Shown here piece after piece: positions 44,770-53,374 of a stretch of 64,000 bases of DNA. Numbering within the stretch: the stretch's first letter is position 1; each line of letters begins with the position of its first letter. The notes under the pieces are model-generated. The model searched no databases. It saw nothing but the letters and a program-made list of their open reading frames with translations, and was not told where the DNA came from. The stretch is from Hyphomicrobiales bacterium. Lineage in GTDB: Bacteria > Pseudomonadota > Alphaproteobacteria > Rhizobiales > Rhizobiaceae. Both the position numbers and the translations under genes were made by a program. Where the stretch lies: assembly GCA_900468065.1 (NCBI GenBank), contig UBTA01000041.1:62001-126000 (forward strand), given 5' to 3'.

Positions 44770-45795
44770 TTAAAGCGCTATCGGTAGCGGCGCCTCGAAA
44801 AGGCCCTGCTGCTTGACATATGTTTCCAGATTTGCTTCCGGCCGCGCACCGAGATGGGTAATTACTTCGGAAGCAGACGAGCAGCCGAGCCTGAGCGCCT
44901 TGGCGGGGGTGAAGCGGGTGCTGATGCCGAGAAGAAAGCCGGAGGCGAACAGATCACCGGCTCCCGTGACATCGACAACTTCATCGACCGGGTAGGCGGA
45001 CATGCTGATTTCCTCGTTGCGGCACACGACCATGGCGCCGTCCTCGCCCATGGTCACTGCAGCAAGCATAACGTCGCTCTTCAAGAGCCGAACGGCCTCT
45101 CTGAGGTCGCCCGTTTGATAAAGGGCCAACAGCTCATGGATGTTCGCAATAAGGACATCCACGGTACCGGAACGGATCAACTCCAGGAATTCCCTGCGAT
45201 AACGGGAGACACAAAAGGGGTCGGAAAGCGTGAAGGCGACGGTTCTGGCATGGTTGTGAGCGTGGCGTGCCGCAGCGAGAAAGGCTTGTTTTGCCTTTGG
45301 CGGGTCCCAAAGGAAGCCCTCCATGAAAGTGATCGAGGCAGCCGCGATATGCTGTTCGTCAATATCGGCCTCGGTCAGCTGGTGGCACGCACCGAGATGG
45401 GTGTTCATCGTGCGTTCGCCATCCGGCGTCACTAGGATCATCGAGCGGGCGGTTGCCTCGCCGTTCTCAAGCCGTTTTGTGTTGTAGTGAACGCCGGCGG
45501 CGGAGAGGTCGTCCGCAAAAAAATTACCGAGAACATCGTCTTTGACCTTGCCGATGAAGGAGGCCCGCCCACCCAGCGAAGCAACACCGGCCGCCGTATT
45601 GGCCGCGCTGCCACCTGAGATTTGCTGCTTGTGAAGCGGCATTTTCCGGTAAAGGCTCTCCGCGCGAACTTCGTCAATCAAATGCATCACTCCTTTCTGC
45701 ATTGTCTCCTGATCGAGAAAGCCGGACGGGACGGGTGCAATGATATCAACGATCGCATTTCCGATCGTGAGCACGTCATAACGAGTTACAGTCAT
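44770..45795 (-). CDS. PfkB-family sugar/nucleoside kinase, adenosine-kinase-like
   Basis: 341 residues. PfkB fold: YDVLTIGNAIVDIIAPVPSG start, ISGGSAANTAAGVASLGGRA substrate Gly-Gly, and DEVVDVTGAGDLFASGFLLG with the catalytic Asp in the second signature. It resembles the rhizobial adenosine-kinase-type proteins. In this island it ends the minus-strand arm, so it might phosphorylate a sugar for glycan synthesis rather than adenosine. Start ATG 45795 has AAAGGAGCC upstream; the frame extends 19 codons further. Confidence 0.9.
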   Translation of the reverse strand: MTVTRYDVLTIGNAIVDIIAPVPSGFLDQETMQKGVMHLIDEVRAESLYRKMPLHKQQISGGSAANTAAGVASLGGRASFIGKVKDDVLGNFFADDLSAAGVHYNTKRLENGEATARSMILVTPDGERTMNTHLGACHQLTEADIDEQHIAAASITFMEGFLWDPPKAKQAFLAAARHAHNHARTVAFTLSDPFCVSRYRREFLELIRSGTVDVLIANIHELLALYQTGDLREAVRLLKSDVMLAAVTMGEDGAMVVCRNEEISMSAYPVDEVVDVTGAGDLFASGFLLGISTRFTPAKALRLGCSSASEVITHLGARPEANLETYVKQQGLFEAPLPIAL

Positions 45796-45855
45796 TGTGG
45801 CTCCTTTGGCGTTAAAAACTGCTCCTGAACGGCCCCTCGCCCCTCCCGGCATGCA

Positions 45856-46977
45856 TCAGGCAGAAGCCGGTTTGGCACGACCTGCCCTCCATTCCGTGTT
45901 CTCACAGACGACAGGCAGAACGAGGTCGGGTGTCACCCCTCTCATCACGTCCATGGCGCTGGGATGTGTTTCGGTTCCGTAAACGATGTATCCAGCGTCC
46001 GGATGGGGGGAATCGAAGTTCTGCCCGCGTGCGGAACGGGCCCCCCATCGCCGGGAGCGCGTCGGCCCATGCAGACCAAAGACCCGGGCATCGACGGCAC
46101 CTGCGAGATGAAGCACGCTTGTATCCACACTGACGACGGCATACGCCCTACGCAAGAGATCACCCAGTTCGCTCAAGGGGATCTTGCCGCAAAGGGAGAT
46201 GGTCGATGCGGCGTAAGGACCGAGTTGCACGCAAAGTGCATCGACGACCTTTTGATCCGCATCGACACCTGTAAAGGCCGGGACATAGCCGAGATCGATC
46301 AGCTTGCAGCAGAGGACCACCCAGTAGTCCAGCGGCCAGGCCTTTTCCGCCGCCCTGGTGCCTCCAGCGGAGAGCTGGCAAAGCACGAGCCGGTCAAGTG
46401 GCAGTTCACGTGCCAATGCACACTCCGTGCCCTGAAGGTCCATTCGATACCTGCCTCTCGCACCGAACACCCTTGCCATCGCTGCTAGATTTTCCAGCTC
46501 ATGCCGTTCCCCGCGGTGGGGAACCGCCACATCGAACAGCATGCCGCGCGCGGAGCCTTCCGGCGCGAAACCGACCGCGCAGGGCGCACTCAGCCGGGCA
46601 AGAATGGCCGTCAGGTTTGGCCAAGGGGTTTGATCGACCACAAGATCGAGGCGGGCCGCCCGCAAGGTACGCAGAGCGCGTTGCGGCCGAGAGAAGTTGC
46701 AGCGGATGGCGGTCAGTGGCGCCGCAATCAGGCCGACCGCATGAGCGTTGTTTGCGCCATGGAAGATAAATAGGTCCGCCTCCGGATAGCGGCCGGCGAT
46801 CGCGGTGACGGCACCGGAGGCGATCAGCGTATCACCGATCGCTGTTGGCTGGATGATGCCGATACGGCGGGGCGCCTGCGGCAGGGAATGGTGCCGGTTA
46901 GCCACAGCCAAGACCCGGGCTACGGCTGCTAGCAACGAACGATCCAGCCAGCGCATCCATCTGTTCGAGCGGGCCAT
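45856..46977 (-). CDS. Glycosyltransferase family 9, heptosyltransferase-like
   Basis: 373 residues. GT9 (heptosyltransferase) fold: RIGIIQPTAIGDTLIASGAV N-terminal half with the GD-x-L motif, and SVDTSVLHLAGAVDARVFGL then HGPTRSRRWG C-terminal half with the donor-site residues of GT9. It would add heptose (made by the HldE/HldD genes in this operon) to the glycan. Start ATG 46977; an in-frame TTG at 46983 overlaps the hldE stop. Only 60 bp separate it from the kinase gene. Confidence 0.9.
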   Translation of the reverse strand: MARSNRWMRWLDRSLLAAVARVLAVANRHHSLPQAPRRIGIIQPTAIGDTLIASGAVTAIAGRYPEADLFIFHGANNAHAVGLIAAPLTAIRCNFSRPQRALRTLRAARLDLVVDQTPWPNLTAILARLSAPCAVGFAPEGSARGMLFDVAVPHRGERHELENLAAMARVFGARGRYRMDLQGTECALARELPLDRLVLCQLSAGGTRAAEKAWPLDYWVVLCCKLIDLGYVPAFTGVDADQKVVDALCVQLGPYAASTISLCGKIPLSELGDLLRRAYAVVSVDTSVLHLAGAVDARVFGLHGPTRSRRWGARSARGQNFDSPHPDAGYIVYGTETHPSAMDVMRGVTPDLVLPVVCENTEWRAGRAKPASA

Positions 46978-46979
46978 GG

Positions 46980-48449
46980 TCAATGCACCACTTCATTGTG
47001 CGGCGGGTGTGCCGCCCGCGCCCGCGCAATGAGGCTCGTGGTGGACTGATCCGCCTCGAGACCTACAAGCACCACCTTTCCACCGTAGGCGCGGACGAAT
47101 GCGCCTCCGACAACGTTATCGACAGTATAATCGGCGCCCTTGAAGATGACGTCGGGGCGCAGGACCTGGATGAGCTCCATGGGCGTATCGTCTTCAAAAA
47201 GCATGACCATATCGACGGTATCGAGCGCCGCGATCACAACGGACCGCGCCCCCTCAGCCTGGACCGGCCGCTCTGGCCCTTTCAGACGACGAACCGAAGC
47301 GTCCGTATTGATACCGACGATAAGCCGGTCGCACTGCGCCTTTGAGGCTTTGAGAAGCTTCACGTGACCTGGGTGTAGGATATCGAAGCACCCGTTCGTG
47401 AAGCCGACGGTGAGGCCCTCCCGGCGCCAGGCCTCGCGGCGCGCATACGCCAGTGAGAGCGTCCCGAGCTTCTTGTCCCGCCATGAAGGCTCAGCCTCAA
47501 TGAGGAGCGCGCCTGCAAGTTCTTCCGCCGTCACCATTGCAGTTCCGCTCTTGGCAACGGCGACAGAGGCCGCGATATTGGCAATGGTCATGGCCTTCGG
47601 GATGCTTTCGCCGGCCGCGAGTGCCAGGGAAAGGGCCGCCAAGACAGTATCGCCTGCGCCGGAAACATCTCGCACAAGCTGTGTGCGAGCCGGCTCATGA
47701 ACGGGTGACTTGCCCGGTCGGAAAAGCGATATCCCCTGCTCGGAACGGGTCAGCACGATCGGCGCGCCAAACTGGTCGAGTGCGATCGCCATGCCCGCCG
47801 CAATGCCTTCGTCGCTGTCCGCCTCCCTGCCACTTGCAACGGCAAGCTCCTTTCGGTTTGGCGTTAGTACCGAGCAGCCCTTATAATATGAGAAATCGGG
47901 CTGCTTAGGATCGGCAATGATAGGAATGCCCCATTCTTTGGCCACCTCGATCATCGCCTTGACGACCCTGGGTGTTATGACGCCCTTCGCGTAGTCGGAA
48001 ATGACCATTGCCGAGCACTCCGCGGCGGCCTCTCGCACACCTGTTATAATGCCGGCTTCGGCCTCGTCGCTGATGGTCAGGCTTTCGCGATCGGCGCGCA
48101 AGAGATGCCTGTCTTGGGCGAGGAATCGCGTCTTTTCAATCGTGTTGAAGCCGGGCTGGCAGTAGAGTCTTGCATCGACCCGCGGGTTTCGGCTGAGGTT
48201 CATCTCCTTCAGCATGGCGCCTGCTGGATCGCAGCCAACCAGACCGAGAAGGATGGCGGCGCCACCGAGCGAGGCGATATTTGCGGCAACGTTGCCGGCC
48301 CCACCCATTGCCCAGTTTTCGTCCTGAATTTGCAATACCAGGGCAGGCGCCTCGGGCGAGACACGCTGAACCGAACCACGAACATAGTGGTCGAGCATAA
48401 TGTCTCCAACGACAAGAATGCGGCAGCCAAGAAAATTATCTACAATCAT
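46980..48449 (-). CDS. hldE: HldE: heptose-7-P kinase / heptose-1-P adenylyltransferase
   Basis: 489 residues, bifunctional. Residues 1 to about 330 are a PfkB kinase (GDIMLDHYVRGSVQRVSPEA, GGAGNVAANIASLGG, VRDVSGAGDTVLAALSLALA) that phosphorylates D-glycero-D-manno-heptose 7-phosphate at C1. Residues from about 350 are the adenylyltransferase (TVGFTNGCFDILHPGHVKLL, ADYTVDNVVGGAFVRAYGG). The product feeds HldD in this operon. Start ATG 48449 (ATGA overlap with the AGE gene) with GGAGC before it; the frame opens 12 codons earlier. Confidence 0.93.
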   Translation of the reverse strand: MIVDNFLGCRILVVGDIMLDHYVRGSVQRVSPEAPALVLQIQDENWAMGGAGNVAANIASLGGAAILLGLVGCDPAGAMLKEMNLSRNPRVDARLYCQPGFNTIEKTRFLAQDRHLLRADRESLTISDEAEAGIITGVREAAAECSAMVISDYAKGVITPRVVKAMIEVAKEWGIPIIADPKQPDFSYYKGCSVLTPNRKELAVASGREADSDEGIAAGMAIALDQFGAPIVLTRSEQGISLFRPGKSPVHEPARTQLVRDVSGAGDTVLAALSLALAAGESIPKAMTIANIAASVAVAKSGTAMVTAEELAGALLIEAEPSWRDKKLGTLSLAYARREAWRREGLTVGFTNGCFDILHPGHVKLLKASKAQCDRLIVGINTDASVRRLKGPERPVQAEGARSVVIAALDTVDMVMLFEDDTPMELIQVLRPDVIFKGADYTVDNVVGGAFVRAYGGKVVLVGLEADQSTTSLIARARAAHPPHNEVVH

Positions 48450-49639
48450 TGCGGCGCTCCATGACTTGTGCCCTCCCCAGCCCAAAGACGCTCAAGGCGC
48501 ATGAGCTCGGCGATTGCTAAAAAGATATGATAAAGGGTGCTTGCTGGAATAGCCGACACACACGGCCGGCCAGCTCCATCGAGGTGGTCGATCCAGCATC
48601 CGCGTGGCGCAATACCGAGGTACCTTTCCAAAAGGACGCTCAGCACTGTGGTGACACAGTCGCGGTCGAGGTTGCCGTCGAACTCGGCGCGGGCCAGAAG
48701 GGCTTTCAGCCTTTCGGTCTGCGGCCACGATCGGTGGCGGCTTGACCGCACACTACCGTCGCTCAACAGCTCATCGTGAATAAGGCCGGTCATTTCATCC
48801 ACCCCATGGCGCTGAGCGAAGGCAAACAGCCGCTCAGCAGCTTCTCGGCCGGGGTAGCCCGTCCATTGCTCGGCATGGCGAAGAAGCCAATACCATTCGA
48901 AATGATGCCCTGGCTCGACGACATGGCCATGATCGCCAACGATGCGGCACCATCTGTCGTCGTAATATTCGGCAATCGTTCCTGTGGCGTGATCGAAAAG
49001 CCGATCTTCAAACAGACTGGCGATTTGCTTCAAACGCCGCGTAACGCCGCCTGTCTGATGCACAGCCTGTAGCGCAAGGAGTGCCTCGAACATGTGCATA
49101 TGCGGATTCTGCAATAGCCTGCCGTCACCTGCTGGTCCGCTGCTCCATCCCTCGCCGTCGAGGCGTCCGAAATGGTCGTCGATTGCCTCCAAGGTCAGAT
49201 CTATCCAAGGAATGAGATCATTTCTACCCGTCGCCCTTGTCCACCAGGCAAAAGCCAGAAGGACGAAAGCCTGATCGTAGAGATCGAGATCCGCATTGAC
49301 GATCCCGCCGGCCTCCCCCATCGAAGCGACCCAGCCTCCACCCGGCCGCCAAGCATTGGCAAGCAGGAAGTCGAGCCCATTGTCGGCTGTGTGAAGCCCA
49401 GGCTCGAAGCCGAGCGTGTAGGCGTGGCTGAAAACGTAGATCTGGCGAGCATGAACGCGGGTGCGTTTGAAACCGACGAACTTAGGTTTGCCGTCTAGGT
49501 CCAGGGCCTCAACAAAACCCCGATTGCCATCGACCCCGGTACTGCTCCAGAAAGGCAAAGCATCTTGAAAGACCCAATCTCTCATACGGTTACAAAGCCC
49601 GGCAAGATTGGGTCGCGGCTTCAGTACCACGACGTTCAT
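48446..49639 (-). CDS. AGE-family sugar epimerase/isomerase
   Basis: 397 residues. An (alpha/alpha)6-barrel of the N-acylglucosamine 2-epimerase / mannose isomerase / sulfoquinovose isomerase family: QIYVFSHAYTLGFEPGLHTA, AYQD-type DLYDQAFVLLAFAWWTRATG, LLQNPHMHMFEALLALQAVH, and VVEPGHHFEWYWLLRHAEQW (both catalytic histidines in H-x-H and GHHFEW form). Isomerises an aldose/ketose or epimerises C2. No gmhA is in the operon, so this could stand in for it, though gmhA may be elsewhere. Start ATG 49639 overlaps the pyruvyl-transferase stop (ATGA). Confidence 0.9.
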   Translation of the reverse strand: MNVVVLKPRPNLAGLCNRMRDWVFQDALPFWSSTGVDGNRGFVEALDLDGKPKFVGFKRTRVHARQIYVFSHAYTLGFEPGLHTADNGLDFLLANAWRPGGGWVASMGEAGGIVNADLDLYDQAFVLLAFAWWTRATGRNDLIPWIDLTLEAIDDHFGRLDGEGWSSGPAGDGRLLQNPHMHMFEALLALQAVHQTGGVTRRLKQIASLFEDRLFDHATGTIAEYYDDRWCRIVGDHGHVVEPGHHFEWYWLLRHAEQWTGYPGREAAERLFAFAQRHGVDEMTGLIHDELLSDGSVRSSRHRSWPQTERLKALLARAEFDGNLDRDCVTTVLSVLLERYLGIAPRGCWIDHLDGAGRPCVSAIPASTLYHIFLAIAELMRLERLWAGEGTSHGAPQ

Positions 49640-50976
49640 GACGCGGCCTCCAACACTTCGAAGAGCTGCGTCACGCCTTGCCACGCTTCCGTGAGTGCCT
49701 GCTTGTGTTCAACACGAGAAATGGGCGTTGAATGCGCACGGCAGACAAGTTCAACGGCAGAAGAGGCTTTTGTCCCGGCAACGTCGCAAAGGAATTCATC
49801 GCGGTTTACGGACATCATGAACGACCGAAGTTTGCGGTCCCACGCAAGGCCAACGGCAGGTACGCAAAAGGAATAGGCCGCGATGACGGCATGCATGCGA
49901 TAGGCGACAAGTACGTCGAGGCTCGAAATAATCGCGCAGAGTTCGGTGGGCGTGTGCTGGACCGGGAAGGAAATCGCGCCTCCCGCGACGGCGTCCAGCC
50001 GGGGTTGCAGTTTGGCGAGATAGACAATGTCTTCCGGGCTGCCATTGGTAAATACGACAGCATGGTAGCCCTTCTCGACCAAACCGCGCACTAGATCAAC
50101 GTACCAGTTCTCGAGATAGGCTGCATCCGGCGCGTTGTCGGCATGATAACGGATCGCGATGTGGCTCATAATTCCCACACCGGCAACCCGCCGTTCCCCG
50201 CTGAATAGTTGGGATGGCGAAATGAACTCGGATGCAAGCAGACCGGGATCGCGCACGACAACGGCCTTGAAGCCACTTGCCTTGCCCAGCTTCTCGTCCC
50301 ACAGGCGTTTGGAGTCGTGATCGCGCACAAAGACACCGCGCAAGAATGCGCTCGCGAAAGCCTTTTTCATCATCGCGGTGCCCTTGGAAGTCCAGTGCGG
50401 GGTCACGCCGGCCGCATAGACGACGAAAGGCAGTTGTAATCGCTCCGCCTCCCGGATCGCCAGCGTCAGTTTGGTGGGGAAATTCAGATCGAGGTCAGAA
50501 ATGAGATTGCCGCCTCCGATCGCAATTGCGTTGGCACCGCTGACGCGGTTTGCATAATGGGGATGCCATTTGCGGCGCGCTTGGATCGCCAGGGGGATGC
50601 GAATGACGTGGCGTCGTAGCCACTTCGGCATTCTATCAAGGGCGGACATGATCTGAAGCCGCGCCGTGAGGCCGTTGCCGTAGGCCTGCCGAGCCGCAAG
50701 GTCGATCGACCAGGTATCCTCGCTTGCTCCGAGCGCGATCAGAGCCTTTTCCAAGCATTCCGAAAGCAGGCCGTCGCCGAGGTTGGGGCTGAATTTGACA
50801 TTGAAAAGGCGGATGCGAAGCGACTCTGATGCCAAAGGGACGGCCTCCGCCCATTCCGCGGGAAAACCGACAGCGGGACGAACCTTTGCCGGCCGTGCAC
50901 TGCCATCAGGAAGCGAGGCCAGGCGCGGGTGAATGGCACTGCTACTGGTCTGGATGCTTTGAAAGCCAGTCGACAT
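49636..50976 (-). CDS. Polysaccharide pyruvyl transferase family protein
   Basis: 446 residues. CsaB/WcaK-type fold: IRLFNVKFSPNLGDGLLSEC (NxGD), AIAIGGGNLISDLDLNF, RGVFVRDHDSKRLW, VAYRMHAVIAAYSFCVPAVG (RxHA with the His typical of the family), LAWDRKLRSFM. It would transfer pyruvate from phosphoenolpyruvate to a sugar as a ketal, giving the polymer negative charge. Its start overlaps hldD by 35 bp. Residues 1-50 form a Pro/Ser-rich extension, so a later start is possible. Substrate sugar unknown. Confidence 0.87.
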   Translation of the reverse strand: MSTGFQSIQTSSSAIHPRLASLPDGSARPAKVRPAVGFPAEWAEAVPLASESLRIRLFNVKFSPNLGDGLLSECLEKALIALGASEDTWSIDLAARQAYGNGLTARLQIMSALDRMPKWLRRHVIRIPLAIQARRKWHPHYANRVSGANAIAIGGGNLISDLDLNFPTKLTLAIREAERLQLPFVVYAAGVTPHWTSKGTAMMKKAFASAFLRGVFVRDHDSKRLWDEKLGKASGFKAVVVRDPGLLASEFISPSQLFSGERRVAGVGIMSHIAIRYHADNAPDAAYLENWYVDLVRGLVEKGYHAVVFTNGSPEDIVYLAKLQPRLDAVAGGAISFPVQHTPTELCAIISSLDVLVAYRMHAVIAAYSFCVPAVGLAWDRKLRSFMMSVNRDEFLCDVAGTKASSAVELVCRAHSTPISRVEHKQALTEAWQGVTQLFEVLEAAS

Positions 50977-51943
50977 AATGTGTCACTCCCTCTTCCAAGG
51001 TCTGAAAACTGGGGGCTAGGCCATTGGCCACGAGTCTCGTCGTGTCGGCCTGGGTGAAATATTGATAACGGCCGCGCAGCCGCTCCGGCATGTCCATGTA
51101 TTCGATCCGCGGAGACGCGCCGACGGCATTGAAAACAGCGATAGCAAGGTCGCGAAATGAGCGTGCCTGACCGGTTCCGACATTGAAGATTCCGCCGACG
51201 GCTGGTGCATCGAGGACACGGCGCACGACATACACACAGTCGTCCACGGATACGAAGTCACGCATCTGCCCACCGTCGGGATAGTTTGGATGATGCGATT
51301 TGAAGAGATGAACAGGGGAACCCGCCGTCACCTTCGGCCAGATCTGGTGGATCACCGACCGCATATCGAGCTTATGGCTCTCACGCGGTCCGTAGACGTT
51401 GAAGAATTTCAGGCCGGCCCAACGTCGCGGAGCCGCCTCGCCACGGTAGACATCCGCAGCGATACGCCGGTCGACGAAATGCTTGCTCCAGCCATAGGGA
51501 TTGAGTGGCGCCAGCCTCGCCAGCCCGCCCTCCGTATCGTCGTCTGAGAACCCGTGCGATCCATCGCCATACGTCGCCGCCGACGATGCATAAACGAAAG
51601 CGACATCGCTGTGCCGGCAATGATCCCAGAGATCGAGCGACAGGCGAACATTGTTGCTGATGATGCGATCAACATCGCGCTCAGTGGTCGCGGAAATCGC
51701 GCCCATATGGACGATGGCATCCAGCCGTCGGGAGTTCTGGCGAAGCCAGGTCATCAGATCCTCCGGCCGGATTATGTCTTCAAGCCGGACATCAGCGATG
51801 TTAAGCCAGCGGTTGTCACTGCCAAACCGGTCGCACGCGACGACCAAGGCGCCTTCGCTGGCGAGCGCATGCGCGATGTTGGAGCCGATGAACCCAGCTG
51901 CCCCAGTCACCACGATCAACTTGTCGGTCAAGCCCCCTTGCAT
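50942..51943 (-). CDS. hldD: HldD: ADP-glyceromanno-heptose 6-epimerase
   Basis: 333 residues, extended SDR/epimerase: IVVTGAAGFIGSNIAHALAS nucleotide site, FVYASSAATYGDG (catalytic Ser/Thr), PYGWSKHFVDRRI (YxxxK-like active Tyr-Lys), FFNVYGPRESHK typical of HldD, and GQMRDFVSVDDC. It converts ADP-D-glycero-manno-heptose to the L-glycero form used in LPS cores and some capsules. Start ATG 51943, 3 bp past the GT stop. With HldE and GT9 in the same operon the heptose theme is strong. Confidence 0.92.
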   Translation of the reverse strand: MQGGLTDKLIVVTGAAGFIGSNIAHALASEGALVVACDRFGSDNRWLNIADVRLEDIIRPEDLMTWLRQNSRRLDAIVHMGAISATTERDVDRIISNNVRLSLDLWDHCRHSDVAFVYASSAATYGDGSHGFSDDDTEGGLARLAPLNPYGWSKHFVDRRIAADVYRGEAAPRRWAGLKFFNVYGPRESHKLDMRSVIHQIWPKVTAGSPVHLFKSHHPNYPDGGQMRDFVSVDDCVYVVRRVLDAPAVGGIFNVGTGQARSFRDLAIAVFNAVGASPRIEYMDMPERLRGRYQYFTQADTTRLVANGLAPSFQTLEEGVTHYVDWLSKHPDQ

Positions 51944-51946
51944 TTG

Positions 51947-53374
51947 TCACGCCCCCGCGATCAGATCGGTGTAGTGGTCTATGAGCGCGTCACGCCACTC
52001 CTGCGGGGAGGTCGCCAGCGGTGCTGCTCGATGGTAGGCCTTTTCACTCATTGCTTGGATGTCAGCCCTGGACATCTCGGCCAGACGCCGCAACGTTTGG
52101 GCGAAAACAGGCGCGTTGGAGGTGTCGCAAACCAGGGCTATCCCCGCCGAGACCATTTCATCGGCAAGATAGGCCTTGTTGGAGAGGAGAACGGGAATAC
52201 CGCTTTGCGAGGCCTCGACTGCGACAAGGCCAAAAGGTTCCGGATACCGTGTCGGCATAATCAAGACCCTGGCGCTGCGAATGCGATCGGCAATCTGAGC
52301 GTGGCTTTGCCAACCGAGAAGCCGGACCCCCTTGGCATGCCGCGAAAGATGTTCCTTGAGCGGCCCGTCCCCGATGATCGTTAACGGAACGCCCGCTGCC
52401 GCAGCGGCTTCGACGGCATCCTCAACGCCTTTTTCAGGCTCCAGTCGACCGACAAAGAAAAAGTCCGAATTATCCTCGGCGCGCACACGCTCACTGCAAT
52501 AGGGAATGACCGGATTGCGCAGCGTGTGCAGCATCTCCGGCGAATAGCCGGACCTTTCGAAGGCAGGCGCCATCTTTTCATGTAGCAGCAGGACACGCCT
52601 TGCGGATTCACCATTGCGGAGCAGGAGTGACCGCAGCCTAGCAGAACGTCCGGCGCGCCAGATTTTCTGCGCGTAACTCCGCTTGTCGCAATTGCAGGTC
52701 AAGCAACCGAAACCAAGTGGCGAGCGCAAGCAAGCCGTTTGACGCTGATAGTCATAGAATGCGCCATTTGGGCACGCGAGAAAGAAATCATGCGCATGGA
52801 GAATGCTCCGGCCGGGGACATGCTTCAGCGCAGCGAAAATCGCCGGCGACATGATTTTTGACCAGCCGTGAACGTGATAAACCGTGCCTGCCGTGTCATT
52901 GGCGGCGATCCAGCCTTCGAGCATCGCCTTGGCGCCTGTATTGTGGATGCCTGCCGCCATTGTGCGAACTCGCGAGCCGGTCAAGATATGTTCACCGCCA
53001 AGCGGTACGACTTCGACGCCGAGCGCTGCCAGTTCCGGATTTTCTCCGTCGTCTCCGCAAATATAGGTCACCTGGATATCTAACTGCCGAAAGAGTTTCG
53101 CCGACAACACAGCGAGCCCCGTCCCGCCACCTCGGGCGACCGCGAGATCGTTGATAACCACCAGACGATCGATAACGTTTCTACCGTCGTGCTTGCAGAC
53201 AACCGCTCCTTCAACATTTCGGTCGCTCACGTTGCCGTAATTTTGAAGGATTGTGTCCGCAGCTCGCTCCCCGCGGACCCGTCGCACAACCGCAGCAGAT
53301 GCGATCGCGTGCGCATCGCTTTTTTCTGAATGCGCAGGACTGTCGGCAGGACCATTCCGTACGCGCGTGATCAT
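51947..53374 (-). CDS. GT4-type glycosyltransferase
   Basis: 475 residues. GT-B: VVINDLAVARGGGTGLAVLS in the N-half, FVGRLEPEKGVEDAVEAAAA and PTRYPEPFGLVAVEASQSGI (E-x7-E donor site) in the C-half. A four-cysteine loop (CLRSPLGFGCLTCNC) is present, as in several GT4 enzymes that act on lipid-linked sugars. The N-terminal 65 residues look atypical, but the ATGA overlap with the acyltransferase gene supports 53374. Substrate unknown. Confidence 0.87.
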   Translation of the reverse strand: MITRVRNGPADSPAHSEKSDAHAIASAAVVRRVRGERAADTILQNYGNVSDRNVEGAVVCKHDGRNVIDRLVVINDLAVARGGGTGLAVLSAKLFRQLDIQVTYICGDDGENPELAALGVEVVPLGGEHILTGSRVRTMAAGIHNTGAKAMLEGWIAANDTAGTVYHVHGWSKIMSPAIFAALKHVPGRSILHAHDFFLACPNGAFYDYQRQTACLRSPLGFGCLTCNCDKRSYAQKIWRAGRSARLRSLLLRNGESARRVLLLHEKMAPAFERSGYSPEMLHTLRNPVIPYCSERVRAEDNSDFFFVGRLEPEKGVEDAVEAAAAAGVPLTIIGDGPLKEHLSRHAKGVRLLGWQSHAQIADRIRSARVLIMPTRYPEPFGLVAVEASQSGIPVLLSNKAYLADEMVSAGIALVCDTSNAPVFAQTLRRLAEMSRADIQAMSEKAYHRAAPLATSPQEWRDALIDHYTDLIAGA

